DNA of 64,000 nt from positions 44,299,720-44,363,719 of the forward strand of contig NC_059504.1 in the NCBI RefSeq assembly GCF_914767665.1, written 5' to 3'. Below are positions 11,354-22,673 of this stretch, in pieces; positions within the stretch are counted from its first letter, which is position 1; each line of letters opens with the position of its first letter. This DNA is from Harmonia axyridis. Lineage: Eukaryota > Arthropoda > Insecta > Coleoptera > Coccinellidae. The translations under genes were made by a program, and so were the position numbers. Below the pieces are notes generated by a model that saw only the letters and a program-made list of their open reading frames with translations, was not told the origin of the DNA and made no database searches.

Positions 11354-12601
11354 TATAGGGAAACAGACTACTACTTCATTATTTCAAATCTACACGCAGT
11401 ATATTATTGAAAAATTAGATAGCTTTCTTGATTACAAGTTCAGCAATATGCCATAATTTGGGTATAAACTCAACAGTTCATGATTTAATGAGATTCTTGC
11501 GAAAAAAATTGTTGCGATGAGGCCTCACATTTTTTTAATTTTTCGGCAGAAAAACCTTCTTTCGAAAAAACCTTCTTCATTTTCGATTCTGCAAATACGT
11601 AGTATTATGAGACTTTTTGCAGATTGGACCAAAAATGTACAGGGTGTTTATAACAAGATCATGAACTCGGACAAATTCATGAAAACTCAAGATTTTCAAA
11701 TAAGAACCTATACTTTTATTATTTCAGTCGATTCTACGTACAAAAATAGTGTTCATCGAAACCCTATACCTAAAATGAAAACTATAAGAGTTTTAGAGGT
11801 AGAACTCTAATGAACTTCATGAATTATAACTGATATTTCGTTATGATTATTGAAAAATCCATAAACCAATAGAATTTTCAATTACGATTAATTTTTTGAA
11901 ATTTTTGAAATGTCAAATTTAGTTATCGAAAAATCGAATTTCAGTTTTTTTCCGGGAGTCACAGACTACTCCACAGTTAGAAATTGCGGGTTTTCCTCAT
12001 TTAAAGTTCTTCCTCGATAACTCTTAAAGTATTCATTTTTGTTATATGGTTTGCTTCAGTAACTCCCACTCTTTTTCTACGTAAAATCGACTGAGATAAT
12101 GAAAAATATAGATTCTAATTTGAAAATCGAGTTTTGATGAATTTGAGTTGTCCAAGTTTATGATCTGATAAACACCCTGTACATTTTTCGTCCAAACCGC
12201 GAACAGGTTTTTAAAACTACATATTTGCAGAATCGAAAATGTTAAAGGCTTGTCGAAAAAACATTTTCACTGCACAAATATTAAAAAAAAAAGATTGCTC
12301 GTCGCCACCATTCTTTTTCATAAGAATCCCATTAACTCATGAGTCGTTGAGGTTTTACCCAAGGTTTGGCATATTACTGAAATTGTCATAAAAAAAGCTA
12401 TCTAATGATACAATACTGGGTGTGCCATTTAAAATAAGGAAGTAGTAGTCTGTTTCCGGTATAACCGGAAGTTGAGAAGTAGAGATCTGAAAATACTTTA
12501 AGGAGCAAGATCATTGTCTCAAACCCCAACATGCAGATTTTCAGCACAATATTGTGATCCATAAACTCCTAATAGGCCATCGCGGTGAATCACCCTGTAT
12601 A
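11354..12601. mobile_element. Composite palindromic MITE (outer element)
   Basis: Sequence 11354-11637 is an inverted copy of 12182-12455, and between them sits a separate foldback element. The right arm continues through the hairpin TTCCGGTATAACCGGAA (12454-12470) to a terminus ending GAATCACCCTGTA. The left arm is cut short at the hairpin. The related copy at 29586 has the same nested arrangement, and the copy at 58733 lacks the inner element. Confidence 0.7.
11638..12181. mobile_element. Inner foldback MITE
   Basis: The ends read TACAGGGTGTTTATAA and TAAACACCCTGTA. Each arm is about 240 bp and imperfectly complementary. The element sits at the centre of the outer palindrome. The same element occupies the same place in the copy at 29912. 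Confidence 0.75.
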
Positions 12602-13455
12602 TCAAATAGTGAACATTTCGTCTTATAAAATTCACGAAAGTACAAGGATATGTTGTTATCGATAGAGGTTGGATGATGTACTTTGTCTTCAATAGGGATG
12701 TTACATCATATAATGAAATCAAATGAATTTAGGTTTTCCACATTAAAGGCCATTTTCAAAATACTAAAATAACATTTTCATTATCTTATTTCTTGGATTC
12801 AATTTAATAAAATTGATTCAAATTGTGTTAATTCTTATCGACTAGCACGTGACTACGAACGCCAATCAGGGCAATTTTACGTCATAGCACTGAAACGAGA
12901 CAAACTAATCTTATCTAGAACTAGTTCATCTATGGTTTACAAGATCAGATTATGTAATCAAACCGACTTGACTGTCAATATCAGCTGATATTAGTTCAAT
13001 TTAACAGACTGTTAGCATGTGGTGATCATAGATAGACTAGTCAGTTTGTCTATGGTGGCGACTCTTTTATGCAGTGACGTCACCATAATACCGTGACTGA
13101 ATGGAGCGTTTCAGCGGAGATTTTGAAAAGTATTTTTATTTACGTATTTTTTATTGGTACTTTTTATATTTTTCCATGGAAATATTTTTGTTCGTGTTTA
13201 TATATGGCTTATCTACAAATTAAAAGCAATTTCAAAATATACGCAACATCTCTATTATACAGAGATGTAATTCTCAACAATATTAAATAAAAAGATATTC
13301 ACTCTTTTTGTGGCTTGATAAAATGGAGCATTTTCGAATTATTCGCTACCGAAATTCGAAACAACCTGTAGAATCAATATTCGTTCCATCCCGAACAAAA
13401 TCAAATCCAATTACCGCAAAATCGTTGACCATAACACAATTCGACAAACACTCAC
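12602..13455. other. Unassigned; short inverted repeat and CRE-like site
   Basis: Around 12898-13055, segments with GACAAACT and AGTTTGTC bracket an AT-rich middle as a short inverted repeat. GTGACGTCAC occurs at 13074-13083. The long minus-strand gene would be intronic here if it continues leftward. Confidence 0.3.
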
Positions 13456-13633
13456 CGAATCGTTCCTCCTGTTCTCGACGAAGAAGCCGCAAGACTCCCT
13501 GCTCTTCTGCCTGCAGGCGTTGTGCCGCCTCAGCTTGGAGCAGCCGCTTCCGGAAGAGCTGAAACTTCCGTTTCCGGGCGGACGAAATCGACCCCCATCC
13601 TCCGAACTGCTGATACTCTGCTGCCGGCGTCTG
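13456..13633 (-). CDS. Exon 5 of the long minus-strand gene
   Basis: The exon is bounded by an acceptor reading TTTCATTACAG and a donor reading GATTCG|GTGAGT, both canonical. Its 178 bp are GC-rich among AT-rich introns. In the phase required by exon 4 it encodes about 59 codons of a Ser/Gly/Arg-rich segment (RRRQQSISSSEDGGRFRPPG and onward, ending ENRRNDS). It ends exactly at a codon boundary. A second frame is also open and would give a charged, helical sequence, so frame assignment depends on the junction with exon 4. No domain is recognised. Confidence 0.7.
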
Positions 13634-13975
13634 CTGTAATGAAATATCGCACTTGTAAACTAGGTAGATACTCTATTGACCAAAATATTGCGGTTGGCCA
13701 AAGGGGCGAGAATTATGGACATTGCGACCGCCGATTGTGGGGATATTGACCGGAAAGGGTACCGCATGCTGGGTTATTGTTGGCTGGGAGAAACGCTTGG
13801 TGAACTCGTGAAGTAACAAAGTAGTTAGAAAAAGCTGATCGCTCTGCATATACGAGAACTCCTAGTTCCCATAGTCAGACAGTTCATCTGCTTCTTCGTT
13901 CTTTTCAGTTCGCTCGGTACTAGTGCTATCTCGAAATAGAGGCTTGTACAGACGATAAAAATATTAATATTTATA

Positions 13976-15267
13976 ACGGGTGTTTTTTTTCGAGGTATAT
14001 AACTTTAAGTTGGCATTACTGTTCGAGATGGCGACCGATTTATCAGCTGTCAAGTGATTTATTCTCAGTTTGATTTGGCAATTCATCATGAATAGACTCA
14101 CGCCTGAACAACGCTTGCAAATAATGCAATTTTATTTCGAAAATAATGGTTGTGTGCGGAATACGTATCGCGCACTACGTCCATTTTATCGTCGACAAAA
14201 TCGTCCATCTGAGCAGTTAATTCGATTAACCATGGAACGTTTTCGCAACACGTTTACTCTTATTGATAACTCGCATCCCCAGAGACGCCGTACGATGCGT
14301 GCAGAAGAAGCTATTGCTGCTGTAGAGCGTATAGCATTGAGAAAGACCCGAATGAGTTTATCCGCCATCGACCACAGGAATTGTGTCCATCCACTTTATG
14401 GAAGATTTGCGGAAGGATCTTGGTTTGCGTGCTTACAAAATCCAACTCGTGCAAGAATTGAAGCCAAACGATCATCAAGTAAGGCGTTAATTCGTCGATT
14501 GGGCCCAAAACGAGATTGCCGTTGTTCCCGATTTTCATAAGCGAGTTTTGTTTAGTGATGAAGCGCACTTTTGGCTGAATGGCTACGTCAACAAACAAAA
14601 CTGCCGCATTTGGAGTGAAGCTAATCCTCAAGTGTATGTCGAAACACCGTTACATCTACAAAAACTGACTGTTTGGTGCGCTTTATGGGCTGGTGGAATC
14701 ATTGGTCCGTACTTCTTCAAAAACGATGATGGCCAGAACGTTACAGTAAATGGTGGTATAGAGCCATGCTTACTAACTTTTTCATTCCTGAATTGAACAA
14801 CCATGATGTTCAGGAGCTGTGGTTCCAACAAGACGGCGCAACATGTCCCACAGCTCGTGCCACAATCGATTTATTGAAAGACACATTTGGTGACCGCCTA
14901 ATATCACGTTTTGGACCTGTGAATTTGCCTCCAAGATCTTGTAATTTAACACCGCTAGACTACTTTCTGTGGAGCTATGTAAAGTCATTGGTCTATGCGG
15001 ATAAGCCACAAACCCTTGATCCTTTGTAAGACAACATTCGCCGTGTTATTGCCGATATATGGCCACAAATGTTGGAAAAATTCATCGAAAATTGGACGTC
15101 CAGATTGGACTACATCCGAGCCAGCCGTGGCGGTCATATGCCAGAAATCATATTTAAAATGTAATGCCACAAGATTATCTTGCGGATAAATAAAATTCAT
15201 GTCAATCGAATAATCCATCGTTGTTTTATTGCAATTTAAAGTTCTATAGCTCTAAAAAAACACCCTT
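13976..15267 (+). mobile_element. Mariner-like element, longest copy (copy 3)
   Basis: The left end ACGGGTGTTTTTTTTCGAGG follows TA (13974-13975), and the right end CACCCTT precedes TA (15268-15269). At 1292 bp it is close to full length and retains the roughly 357 bp missing from copies 1 and 2 (about 14190-14546). It serves as the reference for their shared deletion. Confidence 0.9.
14088..15164 (+). pseudogene. Mariner-superfamily transposase, frameshifted
   Basis: The frame begins MNRLTPEQRLQIMQFYFEN and includes the N-terminal helix-turn-helix region (RPSEQLIRLTMERF). It loses frame after about residue 88 (AIAAVER). The catalytic half resumes near 14548 with LFSDEAHFWLNGYVNKQN, FQQDGATCPTARATID and PPRSCNLTPLDYFLW. 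The third catalytic Asp of the family is replaced by Asn here (CNLTP instead of CDLTP), and a further frameshift lies at about 14755. A stop in the C-terminal part (CCTTTGTAAGAC, near 15027) also breaks it. Confidence 0.85.
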
Positions 15268-16141
15268 TAGTTACCTACTCAAAACCTAATCATGAGTTAG
15301 TCTTGCTTCACATAATTTTTTACTCGAAAAAAATAGAGGAAAGTATTTTGTGGTCTGAATTTGCTTTGATAAGGTTGGCATGAACAATTCTTCAATGAAA
15401 ATTATATTGGCCTTACTCTAATGTTTAAAATAGATAACAAAATTCAACTAAATTGCTGAAGATCTGAGTTTTAACGAGGTTACAAAAAATCCTTAAAAAA
15501 TTATCGCCTTCTCTATCTGAAATTTCCAAAATCTAAGAAAACAAAAATTTGTCATATGCATGTTGAAAACTAAGGAAATATCACCTCTCGTCTTAAACGA
15601 AATTCAGAAAAATTCAGAAAAAAACCTGATTCAATCAAGGGAGCCGGATTTCTATTTTCATTTCAGGCTTGCACATATTGAAAACGTACATTTCGTCAAA
15701 CTGGTATGGACCCTTCCCGAGATCTACATACGTGTGGAAAATTCTACATGTATAAATTTGAATAATACCGCCGTCTGGTGTAGACATAAGCAATTTGTGT
15801 GTCGACAGAATGCATGAAAGTACGTATGAAGAGTGTCCCATTTCCATCTCCGGTAAAATGCTCGACTTAGAAGATGGGTTTATATATCCGAGTAAAAAAT
15901 TCGCATCCCTCAACTTACCGAATAGAAAAATATTCGAATCCATCAAGGAAATTCATTCGAATTTCCAAGTCAAGAATTAAAATTAAATACGTATAATTTT
16001 CCAATTATTTTAATTGTACAACCATTTATTTTTTAAGAGAGCAGGAAAATACTGTTCTAGCAAACGATTGCATCGGAAATCTTGATTTCGATCACAGCAA
16101 GTTCTGTCTACATTGCATTTTGACGTGAGCATCGCTGTATA
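15268..16141. other. Unassigned intronic sequence
   Basis: Open frames on both strands at 15560-15980 overlap and have no motif or splice context. No repeat terminus recognised. Confidence 0.35.
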
Positions 16142-17355
16142 TTAGGCCAATTTAAAAGTCCCCGGTCTGATGCACAGATGGCGGTGCTAATATCAAATCC
16201 ATATGCTTTTTAGTTAGTACCGACCTTCAGACGATTCGTGTCAAAATTTGACAGCAGTCCGACCATTAGTTTGTGACATATTGCGTTGTGAATGTAGCTA
16301 CTTTTGTTTTTTGAAAAAAGATGAGAAAAAAAGAAGTTCGTGTGCTGATGAAATATTGCTTTTTGAAGGGAAAAAATACAGTTGAAGCAATATCTTGGCT
16401 TGATGAAGAGTATCCGGGGTCTGCACAAGAAAAACCAACCATCATTGATTGGTATGCTAAGTTTAAACGTGGTGATGTGAGCACCGTAGACGACGAACGC
16501 AGTGGACGCCCAAAAGAAGCTGTCACCGACAAAAAAATCAAAAAAGTGTCGAAAAAGCAGAAATTGTGAAGATATCATCAGAACGTGTACATCATATCAT
16601 TCACTAATATTTGTTCATGAGATAGATCTGTGCGAAATGGGTACCGCGCTAGCTCACAATCGATCAAAAGCAGCAACGTGTTAATGATTCTGAGCAGTGT
16701 TTGAAGCTGTTAAAGTGAAATAAACCTAAATTTTTGTGTCGATATGTGACAATGGATGAAACATGGCTCCATCATTTCACTCCGGAGTCCAATCGACAGT
16801 CAGCTGAGTGGACTGCACAAGATGAACCGAATCCAAAACGAGGAAAAACAGTCAGCTGGTAAGGTTATGAGATCAGTATTCCGGAATGCGCAAGGTAAAA
16901 TATCCATTGATTACCTCCAAAAGGGCCAAACCATCAACAGCGATTATTATATAGCTTTATTGGGTCGTTTAAAGGATGAAATCGTTAAAAACGGCCCCAT
17001 TTGAAGAAAAGAAGGTTCTGTTTCATCAAGACAATACGCAATGTCAAAATTGCATGAAGACTGTGGATGCTTTTGCATCCACCGTATTCGCCAAATATGG
17101 CCCCCAGCGACTTTTTCCTGTTCTCAGACCTCAAAAAAATACTCGCTGGAAAGAAATTTAGCTTCAATGAAGAAGTTGTCGCCGAAACTGAGGCCTACTT
17201 TGAAGCGAAAGACAAATCGTACTACAAAAATGGTATCGAAGAGTTGGAAGATCGCTATATCGCCCTCGAAGGCAACTATGTTGAATAATAATATCGAATT
17301 TTGCCAAAAAAATGTGTTCAACTATAGTAGACCGGGGAGTTTTCAATTAGCCTGT
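16142..17355 (+). mobile_element. Mariner family 2, copy C
   Basis: The element starts TTAGGCCAATTTAAAAGTCC after TA and ends with a degraded complementary terminus (GACCGGGGAGTTTTCAATTA). It is the most complete copy of the family found at 5816-7535. It carries the same four in-frame stops as copy B, plus its own deletion of about 40 bp. Confidence 0.85.
16321..17288 (+). pseudogene. Mariner transposase (family 2), inactive
   Basis: The N-terminus is intact: MRKKEVRVLMKYCFLKG, then the helix-turn-helix region ending ERSGRPKEAVTD. A deletion removes the stretch seen as MSIDKIILNDRKVKLIEIA in copy B. Stops follow at 16605, 16623, 16650 and 16716. MDETWLHHF holds the first catalytic Asp and FHQDNTQCQN the second. 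The third-motif block reads PYSPNMAPSDFFLF, where Asn replaces the catalytic Asp. The protein ends LEGNYVE. It cannot be active. Confidence 0.85.
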
Positions 17356-18279
17356 TTCAATTGTAATTTTTGTAATTATTATTCCTAGACAACTTTGCCG
17401 TCTTCTGGCATTTACTTATAATCGTCAAAGTTTATTGTCAATTTTTTCAAACTCAAACATATCCAAATAACAACATATTAGAATAGCAGCATGATACGAA
17501 TGGGTAGAAAGATATTATTATTTGATGTGACATTTTCAAAAATTCGAAAGTTCATATTATTGCTTATTCGATCAATACGTATAATAAGCACTATTTAAAT
17601 ATTTTCTGGTGTTGTGGAAATGAGTAAATCAAATGAACCAATATAAATATTAATTTAAAACGTTATGATGAAGTTCTGGCGGTGCTTTTCGAATCCGGGA
17701 TCAATTGTTCCGAGACCAAAATAAATTTTTATTTCCTCCACAATCTGAAACACAATCAGTGGACCGTTTTCACGAACGATACCAATTTATTATACTTAAA
17801 ATTCTACAGACCGAAATGACCCGAAAATCGAATATCCCGTGATTGGCTAGCAACGAACAATAGAATTTCGAGTCAATTCTCCGAAACCATAATAGGGATG
17901 AAAATTCCCATAATCGAAATTTTTACATCTCCAATATCCCTATATTTCCCGCCAGCAAATTGAGGTTAGTGGAAATGCAGGTCGTTTATCAATAACGTCA
18001 ATTTTATGCGATATGACTACACAATTCAAAGGTAACATTGCCATTGATTCGCCAATTGTAGATATTATATACAGAGCCGTTCATAAGAAATAGAACAATC
18101 ATAAATTTTAAGATACGACTTGTTTCTTCTTTGGTAGAAATGTATACAAGATTGAAATTCAATTCGGACATAAGTAGGTAGTGGAAATCTTGATGAATAA
18201 CTTGAAATATTGGGAATTTTTTTGGGAGCTTGAAAAATTTAAGTAATAATAAAAGATATAAATATTGTTGGAATAATTT
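17356..18279. other. Unassigned intronic sequence
   Basis: AT-rich, with no recognisable gene or repeat end. Confidence 0.35.
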
Positions 18280-18960
18280 CTTTATTATTATAATGTGGTG
18301 ACTAAATTTATGGCAATTATTTTTTTCAATATGATTTCTGACATATGTTCGCCGAAGCTAGGACTTACATAGTCTATTCGATCGGTCCAATTTTTCACTA
18401 CTTTGTCCAATGAATCTGACCGTATGGCGTCAATAGTGGCTTGAATATTGACTTCCAATGCTCCTTGAGTTGCTGTTGTCGGCATAAACATAAACCAGTG
18501 ACTTAATATAGTCCACAAAAAGTAACAGAGAGTTTGATTTTGCAATAAATTGATAGTTGAGCGCCGTCTACTTGGTCTAAAGACAAAGATCAACAAGTTG
18601 AACGGCGACGTATCGACATTTTCGTGTTTTTCAACACTTCTCGGTACACCAGCAATATTCTCTTCGGAACGCACATTTCTTTTTCTTGTTGATGACTTTG
18701 AATAGAGAAGAGTAAAATTATTGTGAAAATGTTCAATAACTGTACAAATTACTTGCTCACTAAGCCGATTATATTGACCGTAAAATGGACGAAGTGCTCT
18801 ATGAACATCGCGAAAAATTCATTTTTTTCAAAGAGAATTCCTACAAGTAGTTCTCGCGTTGAATGATTAATTGTCAGAACTTACAGAAACAGAAATGTCA
18901 ACACAGTTTGACATTCTCAACTGTCAAATCATATACAAGAACCATCGAAGCTCTTCATGC
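18280..18960 (-). mobile_element. Mariner-like remnant, second lineage
   Basis: On the minus strand the C-terminal part reads LDKVVKNWTDRIDYV and HMSEIILKK, clearly related to the ending of the elements at 2270, 3708 and 13976 but diverged. The upstream part keeps only a RALRPFYGQYN-like N-terminal piece and RSEENIAGVPRSV, so the middle with the catalytic residues is mostly deleted. A sequence near its 5' end (GTCAAACTGTGTTGACATTT) recurs at about 43700. Confidence 0.65.
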
Positions 18961-20179
18961 AACTGAAAAACAAGAGTTAGTTGCTGTTTTCTTTGATTTG
19001 AGTATTGTAGGAAATACCTGTTTCGCTTTCAATTTTTCACATTATTTGGTTCAAATTCATTCTCGAAAAATTTTAAGATAAAACTGACGATACTTGGAGG
19101 GACCGGCCTTACAAGATTTCAAACTCCGCTGTCGTTTCCATGGAAATATGACTATTCTGTTGAATAGCGCCATTTTTCAGTATCTAACCACCAAGACAAA
19201 AATTTGGAATTGAAGTATTGATGTGATATCAGATTTGAGCTCTTGTTTACCTACTTATTTACTTTTCAATTACCATACCTACTCCAAAGATTTCAAGTTC
19301 AGACGTCATTCACAGCCAACCTTGATTTACTTTCAAATAGAGAAATAGGCAAAAATAGGTCAATTTTGTAAAACCCATCCTATATTATGTAGACAAATAT
19401 TTACAGCGAAATCTTGTGAATGGCTTCAGACATATTAAACTTTATTGAAAGCGATCTGCATACTCATATTACTAAAAATTTTATATTCTCTATGTTTTTA
19501 CTACCAATAAAATTGAATATTAGCAATTTGAGGATTACATTGTGTAAACTCGCATATTCGAACATATTTCAAGTTTCAATTTTATCCATTCTCCGTCTCT
19601 TCATCTCCATCCTATTTTGGATATCCTATTTTCATTTATTACCCTTTCAAAAATTTCCTGCTACTATAAATAAAACATTGCTTGATATGTAATTTTTTTC
19701 GATGTATTCGTTAATATTCCAATTCTCGGATAACGTTCTCGACTATATTATGAATTGATTGCTTTATTGCTGCAAATATTTTCCATTTGTGACACGAGTT
19801 GGTTCACAAGTGAATATTCAGTTTTATTTAAAGGTTGACACGCATCTGCGGATTTCAACATATGAGAGTAATCCGGAAAACCAACTGTTCTTCGCTTTGA
19901 AAAATATTCAGTTAAAGAACTGAGAATATGAAATCTTATATCCAGTACGAAGGCTTGTTTTCATTTGAATCGCCAGAAAAGGTAAAAAGGCGGTGAATTC
20001 CATAAGAAAAATTCACATTTTCACTCTTTTCTCAAGAATCGCTCTTTCGGAGCAAACATTTCCAAGACATAGTGTTGCCTTGAAAATCTCGAAGCCGGAA
20101 TCTCCTAGAGTAGTGTGCTGTGTCCTGTTCTACATTCAGCATGCACAGTCGACATGCTCAAGTCTGACAAAACTTCCTT
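18961..20179. other. Unassigned intronic sequence
   Basis: AT-rich, without recognisable coding or repeat boundaries. Confidence 0.35.
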
Positions 20180-20310
20180 AACGAAGACTACAATACACAA
20201 GCGCAGATGACACTGCTATCATGGCAGGCCAAAACCATCGATTGGCCAACAAATATCTTCAAGACGACGTGAACCGTGTGGTACAGCAAATTGCTAACCA
20301 AGCAAATAGA
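20180..20310 (+). pseudogene. Possible LINE reverse transcriptase scrap
   Basis: The translation contains SADDTAIMAG followed by LQDDVNRVVQQ, which resembles the YADDTAI box and following helix of Jockey/CR1-type reverse transcriptases. The Tyr is missing and no other motif is present, so the call is tentative. Confidence 0.3.
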
Positions 20311-20907
20311 GCAGCACTTGTCACGAAGATTAGCCTAGAATACATTCCTCAATATCCTCTAGGATTGTTTGTAATGGCCAGCTCCATCGTAAGGTCTAGT
20401 CTACCACTGTTGAAGAAATATCTTCATGAAGTTGCTCTCAAAACTATTGGGAAAGCAGAAAAGCACCCCAATTGATTCATCAGAGAATGAATCTTCTGCC
20501 AAAACACTCCAAATTGTATATTTCGATGTGAGTAATAGAACTGTACTACTCAATCCCTTCCAAAAAGACTCGATCAGCTAATGTATCTTTTCCATCAGTT
20601 CATGAAAGGTTACAGGTAAATTCAACACTTTTTTCAATTGAGATAAACGAGTCTATATACCCTAGTAAATCTGGCGTACCATTTTGGAATTTCCTTTTTT
20701 TCCATAATTTAAGCCTAATTTATTACCCCATTGAACATTGTTTTGCTCTTCAATTGTGGGAGAATTCGCGGATTCTGCTAGCTCAACGTTAAGGTAGCAA
20801 AACCAATAAGCTTATCGATTTTTTTATGGAGAATCTGATTACATTATAATTTCAGGCTCACTTTTGAAACCACTGCCGAGTTTCTGAATTGACTTTTTTC
20901 ATTATGA

Positions 20908-20940
20908 GTTCTGCTAGCTTTAACGTTGAGCTAGCAGAAC
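20908..20940. repeat. 12-bp-arm hairpin
   Basis: GTTCTGCTAGCT and AGCTAGCAGAAC are perfect inverted arms around a 9-nt loop. A decayed version (TTCTGCTAGCTCAACGTT) lies at about 20773, roughly 135 bp to the left. Confidence 0.6.
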
Positions 20941-21049
20941 CCAGCATGAAGGTAATCTTCAGGACCAAAACATTCACATGATAATTTCAAGTTCTATTCA
21001 AGCTAATTTATTTGCTCTTCAGTTAAACGAGATATTATGGCTTCAATGC

Positions 21050-21514
21050 CTAAACTGGCAATACCAAATGCAAATCAAATGAACATGGAAAGTCTGGCTG
21101 TTGAAGGTTCTTCCAAATTAACAAAAAAAGAATATACGAGAACTTCTGTTTCCGTGCTTCATGACACCTCCTTGTGAACTTCAGATATAACATTGTTTCA
21201 GCATTATTATTTCTATAGTAATCTCCGAAAATGTCTCCGATATTTACAGAAAATGGGAAATGAAAATTAGAGAGACCCCCGACATCGAAATCACGAACAT
21301 TTACGAGCATTTCGCGGCGTTTTCGATTTTTTATATCTGATCGTTTCCGGTCTGTCCCGAAGAAGAACCCGATGAAAATATATTCCCCTAATTTCGTTTC
21401 CCCCAAGAGCGGGGAGTGAACCAACGTCAGATAACGTGATTGATGAAGATCGGCCGCGTCTGTCTTCTCTGCGAAATCAACTTCAGTAATCATATTTTTC
21501 CTGAACCGTCTCAT
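21050..21514 (-). other. Long open frame of doubtful status
   Basis: This frame of 154 codons has no stop on the minus strand in a locally GC-richer stretch. An AG with a moderate pyrimidine tract lies near 21474. No splice combination fits the phases of the neighbouring exons, and no domain is recognisable. It may be chance or a conserved regulatory element. Confidence 0.2.
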
Positions 21515-21929
21515 GGAGAGACGAGGAATATGGAATCGGGGCCATTAGAAGAGACAGTCAGTCCGATATTCCCCTTTTTTATATGGGGGTTGACGAACGT
21601 ATAAACTTAGCGTTTAATCTGATTACAGAACGTTGGTTTTATTTCATAACGGAATTGTACAGGTTGTTTGGTTCAAAATATTTTAAAATTTCACAAATTA
21701 CTTGATAAATATTATCGAATGTAGAAATTTTCTATAAAACTCCGAGCCTTGGCTCTAAATGGCCAGAATCTGATCTTTTATAATGAGTGCAAATATATGT
21801 AGGATCCAGTTATTGCTCCCTGTAAATAATTGAGATGGTCAACCGGATGCTTGGAGACCTATTAGTTTTTTCAAGTGTCGAGGGCATGAAAGTTTCAATT
21901 AATTTACAGGGAACGAATTGTTATTGTAC

Positions 21930-22670
21930 ATATAATGTGAAAAGGATGTGTTATTCTTCGAGGTGTCGAAGATATGTCATGAAGTTGTAAATCTTGAAGA
22001 GATTTACTGGGGGGTTGTGAAAGTTCGAAGACAATACGGTCGTACCAGATGTGTCACATCTGTGTATCAGGTTCTAGTTTTTCGAGAATATTCGATTTCC
22101 AGGAATCCGCGAAGATCTTTGTGGGCGGTACGGCAAAGCTCTTATTGGACTAGGGGATGGTACTTTCCCTAAGGGTGTTGTCAAGCCGAAAGAAGGGAGG
22201 TCGATATTCGAGACAGGGTAGTTCCAATCGCCAGAGTTCAAACTAAGCCGAAGACGAAAAAAGTTCAAGTTAAGACGAAGACGAGTAAAGTTCGGTCTAA
22301 ATCGAAGTAAGAGTAAGTTCTGTCGGTTGAAACTTAAGACGTAATACGAAAAGACGGTTCGCGGACTAGATTAAGAAGAGTCGCGAAAAATCAAAGACGA
22401 GACGACCGAAAACTTGAAGTACGACAAAGACGTGATAATCGAAGACGTTTACTTCAGTAGTGGTGAGAGAAACTTGTTATTAGGACGTTATTAGGATCTT
22501 CTCAATACTGAGTTTGTACTATATAATTGTGACTTTGTGAATAGATGTAAATAATTCAAAAGAGTTTAATTATTACAAATCCAACAAAGTCGCGGAGAAA
22601 AAGACGAAAGGCCAGGTAATCGAATCATACCTCTAGACGGTCGATTAACCAAGCCTACATATATTAAATG
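21930..22670 (+). repeat. Purine-biased region with degenerate AAGACGA units
   Basis: Between about 22195 and 22620 the plus strand is strongly purine-rich and repeats variants of AAGACGA at least eight times with irregular spacing. The region directly abuts the left end of the Tc1-like element. It could be an eroded LTR or untranslated region of a retroelement, but no terminal repeat was found. Confidence 0.4.
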
Positions 22671-22673
22671 ACA

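Noticed and set aside
13308..13749. Plus-strand open frames over exon 5
   Set aside because: The minus strand has a canonical acceptor and donor exactly bounding the GC-rich part and fits the phase of exon 4. The plus frames have neither.
21050..21514. A 154-codon minus frame as an exon between exons 4 and 5
   Set aside because: No acceptor and donor pair gave the phase required on both sides.
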